Notes: generated from the letters alone by a model not told the origin. A DNA stretch of 15,415 bases from Kiloniellales bacterium (GCA_022360075.1 JAKSDN010000098.1:1-15415), one strand, 5' to 3'. Shown: positions 1-9,323, counted from the first letter of the stretch. A program made the numbers and translations.

Positions 1-83
1 CCCCACCCGGCCACCCAATGCCAGTATCCTAAGGGTGGCCGGGTGGGGGCGCGGGCCGGGGCCGTACGACTGCAAAACGCTCT
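1..83 (+). repeat. Palindromic repeat element, copy 1 (cut by the window edge)
   Basis: Perfect 16-bp arms CCCCACCCGGCCACCC (1-16) and GGGTGGCCGGGTGGGG (33-48) enclose the 16-nt loop AATGCCAGTATCCTAA (17-32). The flank at 49-81 ends in CAAAACGCT (73-81) and matches the right flank of copy 2 (13341-13373) without gaps at 27 of 33 positions. The left half lies outside the window. The loop is the reverse complement of the copy 2 loop with one mismatch. This is probably a dispersed MITE-like or REP-like element; I saw no transposase. Confidence 0.8.
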
Positions 84-238
84 AATCATCGGCTCTCGTT
101 GCCGGACGGGCTCAGACGGATAGGATAGGCGCCGTTGCGCCGCTCGAGTCGCCGGAGGGAAGCCCGATCACCGACCAGGACAGCCTGCTCGACGAGCTCG
201 CCGGGCCGATCCTCGACACGATCGGCGCGCTCGTCGTC

Positions 239-2449
239 GTGCTCGATCCCGAGGGCCATATCCTGCGTTTCAATGCCGCTTGCGAGCGCACGACCGGCTA
301 CCGATTCGATGAGGTCCGAGGGCGCTCGATCTGGGATTTTCTGCTGCCGGAAGAGACCACGGCCGTCCGTGAGGTATTCGACACTTTGCACGACGGCGCC
401 GCTCGGAACCAACACGTCAACTACTGGGTCACACGCGACGGAGAAAGGCGTTTGATCGCCTGGTCCAACAGCGCGGTGACGGACAGCGCGGGCAGGGTCA
501 GCCATATTCTCGGCACCGGCATCGACATCACCGAGCGGATGGCTGCCGAGAACGCCCTGGAGCAGAGCGAAGCCGAGCTCTCGGCGATTTTGAACGCGGC
601 GGTCGACGCGATCATCACGATCACCGAGGACGGCACGATTCGCAGCGTCAATCGTGCGACGGCGCGCCTGTTCGGCTACGACATGGCCGAGATGGTGGGT
701 GAGAACGTCAAGCTGCTGATGCCGCAGCCGGACAGGGATCGGCACGACGGATTCTTGCGGCGTTATCTCGAGACCGGAGATAAGCGGATCATCGGGATCG
801 GTCGGGAGGTGATGGCGGAAAGGAAGGACGGCAGCCGCTTTCCGGTTCAGCTCTCGATCAGTGAGGCGATCTTTGGCGCGCGACGCCTCTTTACCGGCAT
901 CGTTCACGACATAAGCTTGCGCAAGGAAGCCGAGGCCCTCAACTTGCGTCTCGGCCGCATCGTCGAGGCCTCGGTCAACGAGGTCCTGGTCTTCGACTCC
1001 GAAAGCTTGCGCTTCGTCCAAGCCAATCAAGCCGCGATCCGAAGCCTGGGCTACAGCCTCGATGAGCTGGTCCGCCTTACGCCTTCGGATATCGAGCCCG
1101 ACCTCGATCCGGCGGCCCTGGCGGCGCGGCTCGATCCGCTTCGTACGGGCGCGCTGGAGCAGGCCGTCTTCGAGACGCGGCACCGGCGCAAGAGCGGCGA
1201 GACCTACGAGGTCCGCGTTCAGTTGCAGCTCGTGCGGACCGAGGCGCCGCCTCTGTTCATCGCGGTGGTGGAGAACGTCACCGAGGTCAAGGCGCGCGAG
1301 GCCCAGCTCCAGCAGGCCATGAAGATGGAGGCCGTGGGCCAGCTTACGGGTGGTGTCGCGCACGATTTCAACAACCTCCTGACCGTGATCCTGGGCAACC
1401 TCGAGATGCTTGAGATCCGCATGACCGCCGACGAGACCACCGGCGGCCTGCTCAAGGAAGCGCAGGAGGCGGCCGAGCTGGGTGCCGAGCTGACCGGCCG
1501 CCTGCTTGCCTTTGCGCGGCGCCAGCCGCTGGCGCCGAAGGTGATCGACGTCAACGCTCTGGTGCTCGAGATGTCCGAGCTGCTGCGCCGGACCCTCGGC
1601 GAGGCAATCCAGATCAACACGGCGCTTGCCAACGGCCTGCCGCAAACCTGCGTCGACCCCGGCCAGCTCCAGAATGCGCTGCTCAACCTGGCGATCAACG
1701 CGCGCGATGCCATGAGCGGCGCCGGCAGCCTGACCATCGAGACCCGCGCCGCCATCCTGGACGAGACTTACACCTTGGCCCATCCGGACGTGCCACCCGG
1801 ATCCTATGTCGAGCTCTCCGTGAGCGACAGCGGCTGCGGCATGGCGCCCGATGTCCAGGCGCGGGCCTTCGAGCCCTTCTTCACGACCAAGCAGTCGGCT
1901 TCGGGAACCGGTCTCGGCCTCAGCATGGTCTATGGCTTCGCCAAGCAGTCCAAGGGCCATGTCCGGCTCTACAGCGAGCTCGGCACCGGGACGACCGTGA
2001 GCCTGTATCTCCCCCCGGCCGAGACCGTGGCCGAAACCGAGGCGCCGGGACTGGACCTGTCCGACGACTTGCAGGGCAGGGGCGAAACGGTTCTGGTGGT
2101 CGAGGACGACGAGCGGGTGCGGCGCACTTCGGTCGCGCGCCTCGAGCAGCTCGGCTACCGCGTGCTCCAGGCCGATCGGGGCGAGGCGGCGCTTCGGATT
2201 CTCGCCGAGGCCGGCAGAATCGATCTGCTCTTTACCGACGTCATCATGCCGGGCGACATGAACGGGCCCGAGCTGGCCGAGGAAGTCCTGCGCCGGGCGC
2301 CAGGTACCAGAGTCCTCTTCACCACCGGCTTCGCCGAGGCCGCCGTGCTTGGACAGGAAGGGCCGGCGCAGCCCGGCCAGGAGATCCTGCGCAAGCCCTA
2401 CCGACTGACCGATCTGGCGGGCAGGGTGCGGGCGATTTTGGACGCTTGA
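239..2449 (+). CDS. PAS-PAS-PAS hybrid sensor histidine kinase with a FixL-like heme PAS
   Basis: Predicted cytoplasmic sensor kinase, numbered from GTG 239 (736 aa). PAS1 is at about 1-100, PAS2 at 110-230, PAS3 at 240-350, HisKA at about 362-430 with phospho-acceptor H375 in GGVAHDFNN, HATPase at 470-595 (N box N483/N487, G1 DSGCG 530-534, F box 544-551, G2 GTGLGL) and a receiver at 617-736 (D623/D624, phospho-acceptor D667, T695, K719). PAS2 reads MPQPDRDRHDG then IIGIGRE, very close to FixL. H169, R175, I184, R189, L205 and I207 fall at the spacing of FixL H200, R206, I215, R220, L236 and I238, so heme binding and O2 sensing are likely. There is no transmembrane segment. The start is uncertain: GTG 239 cuts into PAS1, while the frame is open back to 86 and its upstream residues (LLDELAGPILDTIGALVV) look like the missing PAS start. 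No ATG, GTG or TTG occurs in frame there. The output partner is unknown, since the receiver is built in. Confidence 0.9.
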   Translation: MLDPEGHILRFNAACERTTGYRFDEVRGRSIWDFLLPEETTAVREVFDTLHDGAARNQHVNYWVTRDGERRLIAWSNSAVTDSAGRVSHILGTGIDITERMAAENALEQSEAELSAILNAAVDAIITITEDGTIRSVNRATARLFGYDMAEMVGENVKLLMPQPDRDRHDGFLRRYLETGDKRIIGIGREVMAERKDGSRFPVQLSISEAIFGARRLFTGIVHDISLRKEAEALNLRLGRIVEASVNEVLVFDSESLRFVQANQAAIRSLGYSLDELVRLTPSDIEPDLDPAALAARLDPLRTGALEQAVFETRHRRKSGETYEVRVQLQLVRTEAPPLFIAVVENVTEVKAREAQLQQAMKMEAVGQLTGGVAHDFNNLLTVILGNLEMLEIRMTADETTGGLLKEAQEAAELGAELTGRLLAFARRQPLAPKVIDVNALVLEMSELLRRTLGEAIQINTALANGLPQTCVDPGQLQNALLNLAINARDAMSGAGSLTIETRAAILDETYTLAHPDVPPGSYVELSVSDSGCGMAPDVQARAFEPFFTTKQSASGTGLGLSMVYGFAKQSKGHVRLYSELGTGTTVSLYLPPAETVAETEAPGLDLSDDLQGRGETVLVVEDDERVRRTSVARLEQLGYRVLQADRGEAALRILAEAGRIDLLFTDVIMPGDMNGPELAEEVLRRAPGTRVLFTTGFAEAAVLGQEGPAQPGQEILRKPYRLTDLAGRVRAILDA

Positions 2450-2491
2450 GGGTGTTTCGCAAGGGATCGGACTGAGGCGCCCAGGCGCGAG

Positions 2492-3241
2492 TCAGCCCGC
2501 CGGCGCGCCGGGCGTAACTTTCGCGGTGAAGACATAGCCGACGCCGCGCACGGTCTTGATCAGGGACGGTTTCTTCGGATCACTCTCGATCTTCTTGCGC
2601 AGGCGCCCGACCTGCGTGTCGATGCTGCGGTCGAAGGGAGTCCAGTCCCGGTCGCGCACGAGGTCCATGAGCTGATCGCGGTTCAACGGCCGATTGGGAT
2701 GGCGCACGAAGGCGGCCAGAAGCTGGAACTCGCCCGTGGTCAGCGGCACCATCGAGCCGGTCGCGTCCAGCAGCTCCCGCGCGTCGAGGTCGAGGCGCCA
2801 TCCGGCGAAAGCGACGGCCGTCGCCGCCGGGACGGCTGCCGCGGGCGTTCCCGGAGCGTCACTCGCGCGCTCCTGGGAGCGGCGCAGGACGGTTCGCACC
2901 CGCGCCAGAACCTCGCGCAGGTGGAATGGCTTGGTGATGTAGTCGTCGGCGCCGGCCTCCAGCCCGGCGACCCGGTCGATCGGATCGCCGTGCCCCGTGA
3001 TCATGATCACCGGCATGTCGGAGACGCGGCGGAGCTCGCGCAGCAGGGAAAGCCCGTCCTCGCCGGGAATGACCAGGTCGAGCAGCACGATGTCGGGCCT
3101 TGCCGTCGCCATCTCCCGCCGCATGGCCGCGCCGTCCTCGGCCTCTCTGACGCTGAAGCCCTCACCGTCCAGGTAGGTCTTGAGCATGCGGCGCACGCGC
3201 GGCTCGTCGTCGACGACCAGGATCTGCTTGGGATTCGTCAT
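2492..3241 (-). CDS. OmpR/PhoB-family two-component response regulator
   Basis: DNA-binding response regulator of 249 aa, convergent with the hybrid kinase (42 bp between the stops). The receiver (about 6-120) has acidic residues D11/D12, phospho-acceptor D55 in LLDLVIPG, switch T82 and K104 in YITKPF. An Ala/Pro-rich linker (about 125-145) leads to a winged helix (about 148-240) with the family-typical TTGEFQLL and VRGVGYVF. I chose ATG 3241. A TTG at 3256 would add five residues, but the receiver fold starts just after the ATG. The gene is divergent from the Crp/Fnr regulator, and the shared region contains three 10-bp direct repeats that fit a binding site for this class. The kinase partner cannot be told from sequence. 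The neighbouring hybrid kinase is a candidate, but its convergent placement is not the usual operon arrangement. Confidence 0.93.
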   Translation of the reverse strand: MTNPKQILVVDDEPRVRRMLKTYLDGEGFSVREAEDGAAMRREMATARPDIVLLDLVIPGEDGLSLLRELRRVSDMPVIMITGHGDPIDRVAGLEAGADDYITKPFHLREVLARVRTVLRRSQERASDAPGTPAAAVPAATAVAFAGWRLDLDARELLDATGSMVPLTTGEFQLLAAFVRHPNRPLNRDQLMDLVRDRDWTPFDRSIDTQVGRLRKKIESDPKKPSLIKTVRGVGYVFTAKVTPGAPAG

Positions 3242-3349
3242 TCTCGGCTCGGGCAAGGCGCTTGACGATGCCCGACTCTCCCACTCCGTGACCTTTTACT
3301 CAATGCAAGGCTGCCTGGCGGCCCGAGAAGTTCGGGAACGGGAGCCTCT

Positions 3350-3379
3350 GTCACGAACCGTTACAAAGCGTCACACAAA
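3350..3379 (+). promoter_or_regulatory. Three tandem 10-bp direct repeats, candidate OmpR-type operator
   Basis: GTCACGAACC (3350-3359), GTTACAAAGC (3360-3369) and GTCACACAAA (3370-3379) are consecutive and in phase with the helical turn. This is the geometry bound by OmpR/PhoB-class regulators. The last repeat starts 17 bp (from GTCACA) before CATACT (3393-3398), so it could take the place of a -35 box for the downstream crp/fnr gene. The divergent gene encodes such a regulator. Binding is inferred. Confidence 0.5.
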
Positions 3380-3469
3380 TTCAGGCGGCCGCCATACTGG
3401 GGAGGCTGCGGCGTGGTTACCTTCGGCCAAGACTTCAGGGCCATCCCGGCCGGACCTCGGAGGGAACCA

Positions 3470-4195
3470 ATGCAAACGACCAGCGCTGTTGAGATCACGC
3501 GGAATGCCGTCGTGCCGCACGCGGGCCAGCTACAGGCGAGAGGGGAAGCGGCCAACGGCCGGCAGCCAAGCTGCATCACGAGCCTTCAATGCTACCAGCC
3601 GAAGGACGTCATCTTTTATCAGGGTGACCCTTGCGAGCATCTCTTCGAGGTGGTCGAAGGCGTCGTCAAGCTCTACAAGCTCACCCCGGACGGGCGCCGG
3701 CAGGTCACCGGTTTCCTCTATCCGGGGCAGTTCCTCGGGCTTGGCTGGAACGAGCTTTACACCCAGACGGCCGAGGCCGTGAGCGGCGCCAAGCTCTGCC
3801 GCTATCCGCACGCGAAGCTCGACGAATGGCTGACGCTCTACCCGGCGCTCGGCCGCCGGCTGCTGAGCGCGACCACGACCGAGCTGGTGCTGGCCCAGGA
3901 CCAAATGCTGCTGCTCGGCCGCAAGACGGCGCGCGAACGTATCGCTTCGTTCCTGGTCCGGCTGCTGGAGCGCCAGGAGGACGACGACGATCCGTCGGAC
4001 GAAATCTACCTGCCCATGATTCGGGCCGACATCGCCGACTTTCTCGGCTTGACGGCCGAGACGGTCAGCCGCGTCCTCGGCCGGCTGCGCGATTGCCGGA
4101 TCATCGAGATCCCGGACCATGGCTGCATCCAGGTCTGCGACCGCGATCGCCTCGAAGAACTGGCCGAAGGTGATGAGGATCGCTTCCTCGACTGA
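3470..4195 (+). CDS. Crp/Fnr-family transcriptional regulator (FixK-like)
   Basis: Regulator of 241 aa. A cyclic-nucleotide-binding-type beta roll (about 40-125) is followed by a long dimer helix (about 127-165) and a helix-turn-helix (about 182-212). The recognition helix reads TAETVSR (195-201). E197, S200 and R201 form the E-x2-SR signature of Fnr/FixK proteins that read TTGA half-sites, not the RE-x3-R of Crp. The Fnr [4Fe-4S] cysteine pattern is absent. C35, C41, C55 and C110 are present but not in Fnr spacing, so the protein fits FixK-like members controlled by level or by another signal. I chose ATG 3470 because GGAGGG lies 5 nt upstream; a GTG at 3413 is in frame but has no such site. 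Matching TTGAC-type sites are found at 6753, 6800 and 13239 within this window. The following small gene starts 43 bp downstream and may be co-transcribed. Confidence 0.92.
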   Translation: MQTTSAVEITRNAVVPHAGQLQARGEAANGRQPSCITSLQCYQPKDVIFYQGDPCEHLFEVVEGVVKLYKLTPDGRRQVTGFLYPGQFLGLGWNELYTQTAEAVSGAKLCRYPHAKLDEWLTLYPALGRRLLSATTTELVLAQDQMLLLGRKTARERIASFLVRLLERQEDDDDPSDEIYLPMIRADIADFLGLTAETVSRVLGRLRDCRIIEIPDHGCIQVCDRDRLEELAEGDEDRFLD

Positions 4196-4238
4196 GGCGC
4201 GAGCACCCGCCCCGCGCGAGCAAGGCAGACGCGATACC

Positions 4239-4784
4239 ATGGCAGCCGGGGCGGATCACCTACCGAACTTCGCCCGGCATGCCGTCGGGAGCCTGGAAAC
4301 GGCGCGGGAGCTCGATCTCGTCCTGTCCGGACTTGCGGCCGAGGGTCTCGATCGCCTGTCGATCAGTCTGACCCTCGCGCTCGAGCGGCTGTTGCAGGGC
4401 GGAGTGATCGGCGTGGGGCCCGGCGGACCCGTCTCCTCGGGCGAGACCACGGCGGCCTTCTTGCGCCGGATCTACGACGCCGATTGGCGCGAGCTCGGCG
4501 TGCCGGCCCGACGCGGTGCCATGCTGTCGATGACCGGTCCGCTGACCGAACCCCTGCTGCGGCTGCGCGAATCGCCGGAGGCTTCGATCGACGTCTTGCT
4601 TCGCGCGTGGTTGCCGTCGCGCTTCGCCGGCGATCTCGCCGAGCAGCTCGACCGGGGCAGGATGATCCTCTGGGTGCCCGTCAGGGACCCACACGAGGAG
4701 AAGCTGGTCTGCGAGACGATTCTGGGCAACAGCCGCCAGGACGTTCGCGTTCACGACCTGCCGCTGCGCCGGCGCGCACGCTGA
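4239..4784 (+). CDS. Hypothetical protein, 181 aa, downstream of the Crp/Fnr regulator
   Basis: I do not recognise a named family. The N-terminal part (about 10-55: ARHAVGSLETARELDLVLSG, then a Gly-containing turn and an amphipathic helix) and the C-terminal part (about 140-175: ILWVPVRDPHEEKLVCETIL, then DVRVHDLPL) look like the two halves of a small beta-alpha-beta fold. They recall general-stress proteins that pair a strand with a glycine-rich or helical middle, but this is only a resemblance. There is no signal peptide or clear membrane segment. The start is ATG 4239; the same frame is open further upstream but would overlap the regulator. AAGG lies about 12 nt upstream, a weak ribosome site. 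The gene is probably in the regulator's operon and is convergent with the EEP gene, 13 bp between the ends. Confidence 0.75.
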   Translation: MAAGADHLPNFARHAVGSLETARELDLVLSGLAAEGLDRLSISLTLALERLLQGGVIGVGPGGPVSSGETTAAFLRRIYDADWRELGVPARRGAMLSMTGPLTEPLLRLRESPEASIDVLLRAWLPSRFAGDLAEQLDRGRMILWVPVRDPHEEKLVCETILGNSRQDVRVHDLPLRRRAR

Positions 4785-4797
4785 CGCCTCACCCCCG

Positions 4798-5820
4798 CTA
4801 TCGGATCTCGAAGGCCGCCACGATCGGCGCGTGATGGGAGTCCAGGCCGGGCACGGCGGCGCCTTCGCCGGTCAGCTCGTCGCCCAGCGCCTCGTTGTGA
4901 ACTTCGATGTGCCGGTAGAACGCCATCAGGGCCTGGGAGACCATCAGGTGGTCCAGCATGAGGCGCCGGCCGCCATGCAACACCGAGAAGCGCTGCGTGT
5001 CGGGCAGGCTGCGTTCCAGCGCGATGAGCCTGCGGGCCGCCAGATGGCTGTTGTCCCCGTCGCTGCAGTCGCCCCGGATGATGCTGAGCGGCGTTTCCCG
5101 GTCCTCGGCGTTGAAGTCGCCGCAAACCGCGATCAGCGCTTCCGGCTCTCCGTCGAAGATCCGCTCGATCGCCAGGCGTGTCTCGAGCGCCTGCCCGCTG
5201 CGCTTGATGCCGGCCAGGAAGAAGCCTTCGGCCCATCCGCCGAGACTCTTCCAGGTGGAGGGATCGCGCTTTTGGCCGGCGATCGGCGCGGCGAGCGGTG
5301 CGCGAAGATGCAGGTTGAACAGATGCAGGGGGCGTTCGCCGGGCAGGGCGACCGTCGCCATGAGGGCCGGGCGGTCCCATTCGATGGGCAGGGGCACGGC
5401 TTCGGGCGGCTCGGCCGTCGCGGGCCGGTAGCTTGCCGGTGCCACCAGGTCATGGCGGAACTGGCGGTGCTCCAGGATGGGCCAGCGGCTCAGGATGACG
5501 AGGTTGTGCCGATCGGCCGGCCCGGATCCCGACGGCGATGTCGTGGCACAGAGATGATAGCCGGCGTAAGGCGTGTCCGCGATCAGCCGCTCCAACGCGC
5601 GCAGGCGTCGGGGGGCCTGCGACTCGACGGTCTGCGCGTTGACCTCTTGCAGGCAGAGCAGATCACAGTCGAGCCGGTGCAGCCGGGCGCGCAGGATGGG
5701 GATGCGTTCGGCCAGGCTTGGCGCCAGGCCGGGCCTGTCGTCGAGGTTCTCCAGATTGAAGCTGCCGATCCGCATCGGCCGCCGCCGGGCCGGCGAGTCT
5801 TGGCCCGGCGTCTCGCTCAA
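4798..5820 (-). CDS. Endonuclease/exonuclease/phosphatase (EEP) superfamily protein
   Basis: Metal-dependent phosphodiesterase fold, 340 aa from TTG 5820. The expected motifs appear in order: N22 in SFNLEN, E59 in CLQEV, H171 in FNLHL, D235 and N237 in CGDFNAED, D290 in MLDHLMVS, and the terminal S-H-H-A-P (328-332). The terminal motif in this superfamily is usually S-D-H, so H329 replaces a highly conserved Asp while the catalytic His (H330) is kept. There is no signal peptide, so it is probably cytoplasmic. The substrate (nucleic acid, lipid or sugar phosphate) cannot be told. TTG 5820 overlaps the stop of the universal stress gene (TTGA), which suggests translational coupling. ATG 5775, directly before the fold (MRIGSFN), is an equally possible start. 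No strong ribosome site precedes either. Confidence 0.88.
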   Translation of the reverse strand: MSETPGQDSPARRRPMRIGSFNLENLDDRPGLAPSLAERIPILRARLHRLDCDLLCLQEVNAQTVESQAPRRLRALERLIADTPYAGYHLCATTSPSGSGPADRHNLVILSRWPILEHRQFRHDLVAPASYRPATAEPPEAVPLPIEWDRPALMATVALPGERPLHLFNLHLRAPLAAPIAGQKRDPSTWKSLGGWAEGFFLAGIKRSGQALETRLAIERIFDGEPEALIAVCGDFNAEDRETPLSIIRGDCSDGDNSHLAARRLIALERSLPDTQRFSVLHGGRRLMLDHLMVSQALMAFYRHIEVHNEALGDELTGEGAAVPGLDSHHAPIVAAFEIR

Positions 5821-6686
5821 TGGGCCATCAGAACGGCGATCTCGGCCCGCTCCAGCACGTCGCGGGTCATGCCGCCGAGCACGAGCTGGCGCAGGCGGCT
5901 ATGGCTGTAGGCGCCCATCACCAGCAACTCGGCGCCCTCGGCCTTGGCCTCCGCCAGGATCGCGTCGCCGGCGGAACGCTCGCCGGGCTCCAGCGTCCGG
6001 CTCTCGGCATTGATGCCGTGGTAGGCCAGGTAGCGGCGCCCCTGGGTCAGGTCGGCCGAGGCACCGCCCTCGGCCACGGTGAGCAGCAGGACCCGCTCGG
6101 CCTTCCGCAGGAAGGGCAGGGCGGAGGCGAGGCCGCGCGCCGACTCCTTCGTATCGCGCCAGGCGATGGCGATCGTTGGCCAGGCCGTGGCCGTCGACGG
6201 GCTGGGCACCATCATCACCGGCCGCCCGCTGTCGAAGATCGCCGCTTCCAGCGAGTCGCCGAAACGCCCGCTCGCCTCGCCGTTCGGCCGCGCCAGAACC
6301 AGGAGGTCGAAGAGCTTGCCGCGCGCGGCGACCTGATCGCTCTCGATGCCCCGGATGTGCGTCCAGGCCACAGTGAAACGGCCGGCCTCCGGCGCGGCGT
6401 CCTCCTCGGCCAGCGCCAGGCCAGGCTCCACGCAGTGCCGGTCGAAGAGCGCGCGCGCCGTCTTGGCCCGCTCTTGCGCGTTCTTCCTGGCGCTCTCCAT
6501 GATCTCCTCGATCACCGCGCCGGTCATGCCCTCGCCGACCATGGGGACGGCGGACTCGGGCGGAACCTCGACGTGCAGCAGTGTGACGTGGGCGTTGAAC
6601 GTTCGGCCGACCGCAATGGCCGCCTCCAAGGCGGCTTCGCTTCCGGGCAAGCCGTCGACCGGGCAGAGGATGGTCGCGATGGTCAT
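5817..6686 (-). CDS. Tandem-domain universal stress protein (UspA family)
   Basis: Two Usp domains in one 289-aa chain. The first begins TILCPVDG (5-12) and the second WPTIAIAWRD (169-178). The second carries the nucleotide-loop region MGAYSHSRLRQLVLGGMT (257-274), in which S261 stands at the position of the second glycine of the usual G-x2-G-x9-G motif. The first domain lacks a clear loop and is probably structural. Start ATG 6686 is preceded by GGAG with 6-nt spacing. Proteins of this type accumulate under oxygen limitation or stationary phase in many proteobacteria. Consistent with that, an Fnr-like site (6753-6766) lies 67 bp upstream. It is the first gene of an operon with the EEP protein and is divergent from ftsH. 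Confidence 0.93.
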   Translation of the reverse strand: MTIATILCPVDGLPGSEAALEAAIAVGRTFNAHVTLLHVEVPPESAVPMVGEGMTGAVIEEIMESARKNAQERAKTARALFDRHCVEPGLALAEEDAAPEAGRFTVAWTHIRGIESDQVAARGKLFDLLVLARPNGEASGRFGDSLEAAIFDSGRPVMMVPSPSTATAWPTIAIAWRDTKESARGLASALPFLRKAERVLLLTVAEGGASADLTQGRRYLAYHGINAESRTLEPGERSAGDAILAEAKAEGAELLVMGAYSHSRLRQLVLGGMTRDVLERAEIAVLMAH

Positions 6687-6752
6687 GGCGGACTCCGATG
6701 CGGTGGCGGGGACCAGACGGTCAAGTGCTCACACGTGGGCAACACCGGCTCA

Positions 6753-6766
6753 ATGACCTGGGTCAA
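6753..6766 (-). promoter_or_regulatory. Fnr/FixK-like box upstream of the usp-EEP operon
   Basis: On the - strand the site reads TTGAC-CCAG-GTCAT, a palindrome with one mismatch from TTGAC-N4-GTCAA and close to the Fnr/FixK consensus TTGAT-N4-ATCAA. Its centre is about 73 bp before the usp start codon. The same 5-4-5 sequence (TTGAC-N4-GTCAT) recurs before the lon gene. I did not find a convincing -10 at the class II distance, so the promoter itself is unresolved. Confidence 0.5.
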
Positions 6767-6799
6767 GACGCCGATGGCCCTTCCAGCTTGCGCGCAGGC

Positions 6800-6813
6800 T
6801 TGACGGAGATCAA
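6800..6813 (+). promoter_or_regulatory. Fnr/FixK-like box upstream of ftsH
   Basis: TTGAC-GGAG-ATCAA differs from the Fnr/FixK consensus TTGAT-N4-ATCAA at one position. Its centre is about 91 bp upstream of the ftsH ATG. If it acts as a class II site centred at -41.5, the -10 would be GAGCGT, a weak match. It could also act on the divergent usp gene from 114 bp upstream. Confidence 0.6.
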
Positions 6814-6897
6814 TGAACCAGATGGCCGCCGGCGCGAGCGTGGAGCGGAAAGCTCCGAAAATCGCCACGGCGGTATCGCACCGATGGACCACGCGTC

Positions 6898-8772
<1,875 letters not shown>

Positions 8773-8834
8773 TCCGATGTACGTTTGAAGATCCGTCAGG
8801 CAGAATACGACCCTAACGGCGAGAGCCTGACAGC

Positions 8835-9284
8835 ATGAAGCCGATCGTAACCTGGATCCTCATCGCAGACGGTGCGCGCGCCCAGGTTCTGGCGAACCGG
8901 GGCCCGGGCAAAGGGCTCGTGGAGACCCCGCTGCCCGACCTGAAGACCACGGTCCCGCCGACTCGCGAGCTGGGCAGCGATCGGCCCGGCCGGGTGCATG
9001 ATCGCAAGGGACTTGGCCGCCATGCCATGGCGCCACGGGTCGACTGGCACGAGTTCGAGAAGGCCCGCTTCGCCGGCGAGGTGGCCGCCGCGCTCAACAA
9101 GGCCGCCCAAGGACAGGCCTTCGACCGCCTCGTCCTGGTCGCGCCGCCGCGTACCTTGGGCAGCCTGCGCGCCGAGCTGGGCAAGACCGCGCGTGCCCGC
9201 ATCACGGGCGAGCTTGCCAAGGACCTGACGCACGAGCCGCGTGACCGTCTGGCGAAGCACTTGGCGGACCTGGTTGTTCTGTGA
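8835..9284 (+). CDS. Host_attach (baeRF-like) family protein
   Basis: 149 aa. Family signs are the opening TWILIADGARAQVLANRG (6-23), where a beta strand leads into ADGxRAxV, the middle basic segment with RVHDRKG, and LVLVAPPRTLGSLRAEL, followed by the C-terminal helix with DLTHEPRDRLAKHL. These match the Host_attach family, named from a plant-attachment screen and found in many free-living proteobacteria. The fold resembles release-factor/Rtp-like domains and the biochemical role is not established. Start ATG 8835 has a weak GAGAG upstream. It lies 62 bp after ftsH and may be read from the same promoter, which points to a stress role more than to host contact. Confidence 0.85.
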   Translation: MKPIVTWILIADGARAQVLANRGPGKGLVETPLPDLKTTVPPTRELGSDRPGRVHDRKGLGRHAMAPRVDWHEFEKARFAGEVAAALNKAAQGQAFDRLVLVAPPRTLGSLRAELGKTARARITGELAKDLTHEPRDRLAKHLADLVVL

Positions 9285-9300
9285 TGTCCAGCGCCGGAAT

Positions 9301-9323
9301 CAAGGTGCGATGGGGGCACCTTG
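9301..9323 (+). terminator. Possible terminator after the ftsH operon
   Basis: A perfect 8-bp stem, CAAGGTGC (9301-9308) and GCACCTTG (9316-9323), has a 7-nt loop and lies 16 bp after the Host_attach stop. No T-run follows, so intrinsic termination is doubtful. It may only block RNA decay from the 3' end. Confidence 0.35.

Noticed and set aside
86..1960. Long open frame on the - strand across the kinase
   Set aside because: Mirror of a high-GC coding region; no domain can be read, and the + strand has a complete multi-domain kinase.
2500..2511. CCGGCGCGCCGG palindrome as a terminator between kinase and regulator
   Set aside because: It lies inside the regulator's last codons, has no usable loop and no T-run.
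3335..3362. GGAAC and CGTT as an EcfG (general stress sigma) promoter
   Set aside because: The spacer is 19 bp; EcfG promoters use 16-17 bp.
3569..3700. Fnr-type iron-sulfur cluster in the Crp/Fnr regulator
   Set aside because: Cysteines 35, 41, 55 and 110 do not have the spacing of the Fnr cluster ligands.
4119..4238. Earlier in-frame start for the small protein after the Crp/Fnr gene
   Set aside because: It would overlap the conserved C-terminus of the regulator, and the added residues are not family-like.
8785..8799. TTGAA-GATCC-GTCAG as an Fnr-like box before the Host_attach gene
   Set aside because: Five-base spacer and poor right half-site; the gene is better explained by read-through from ftsH.
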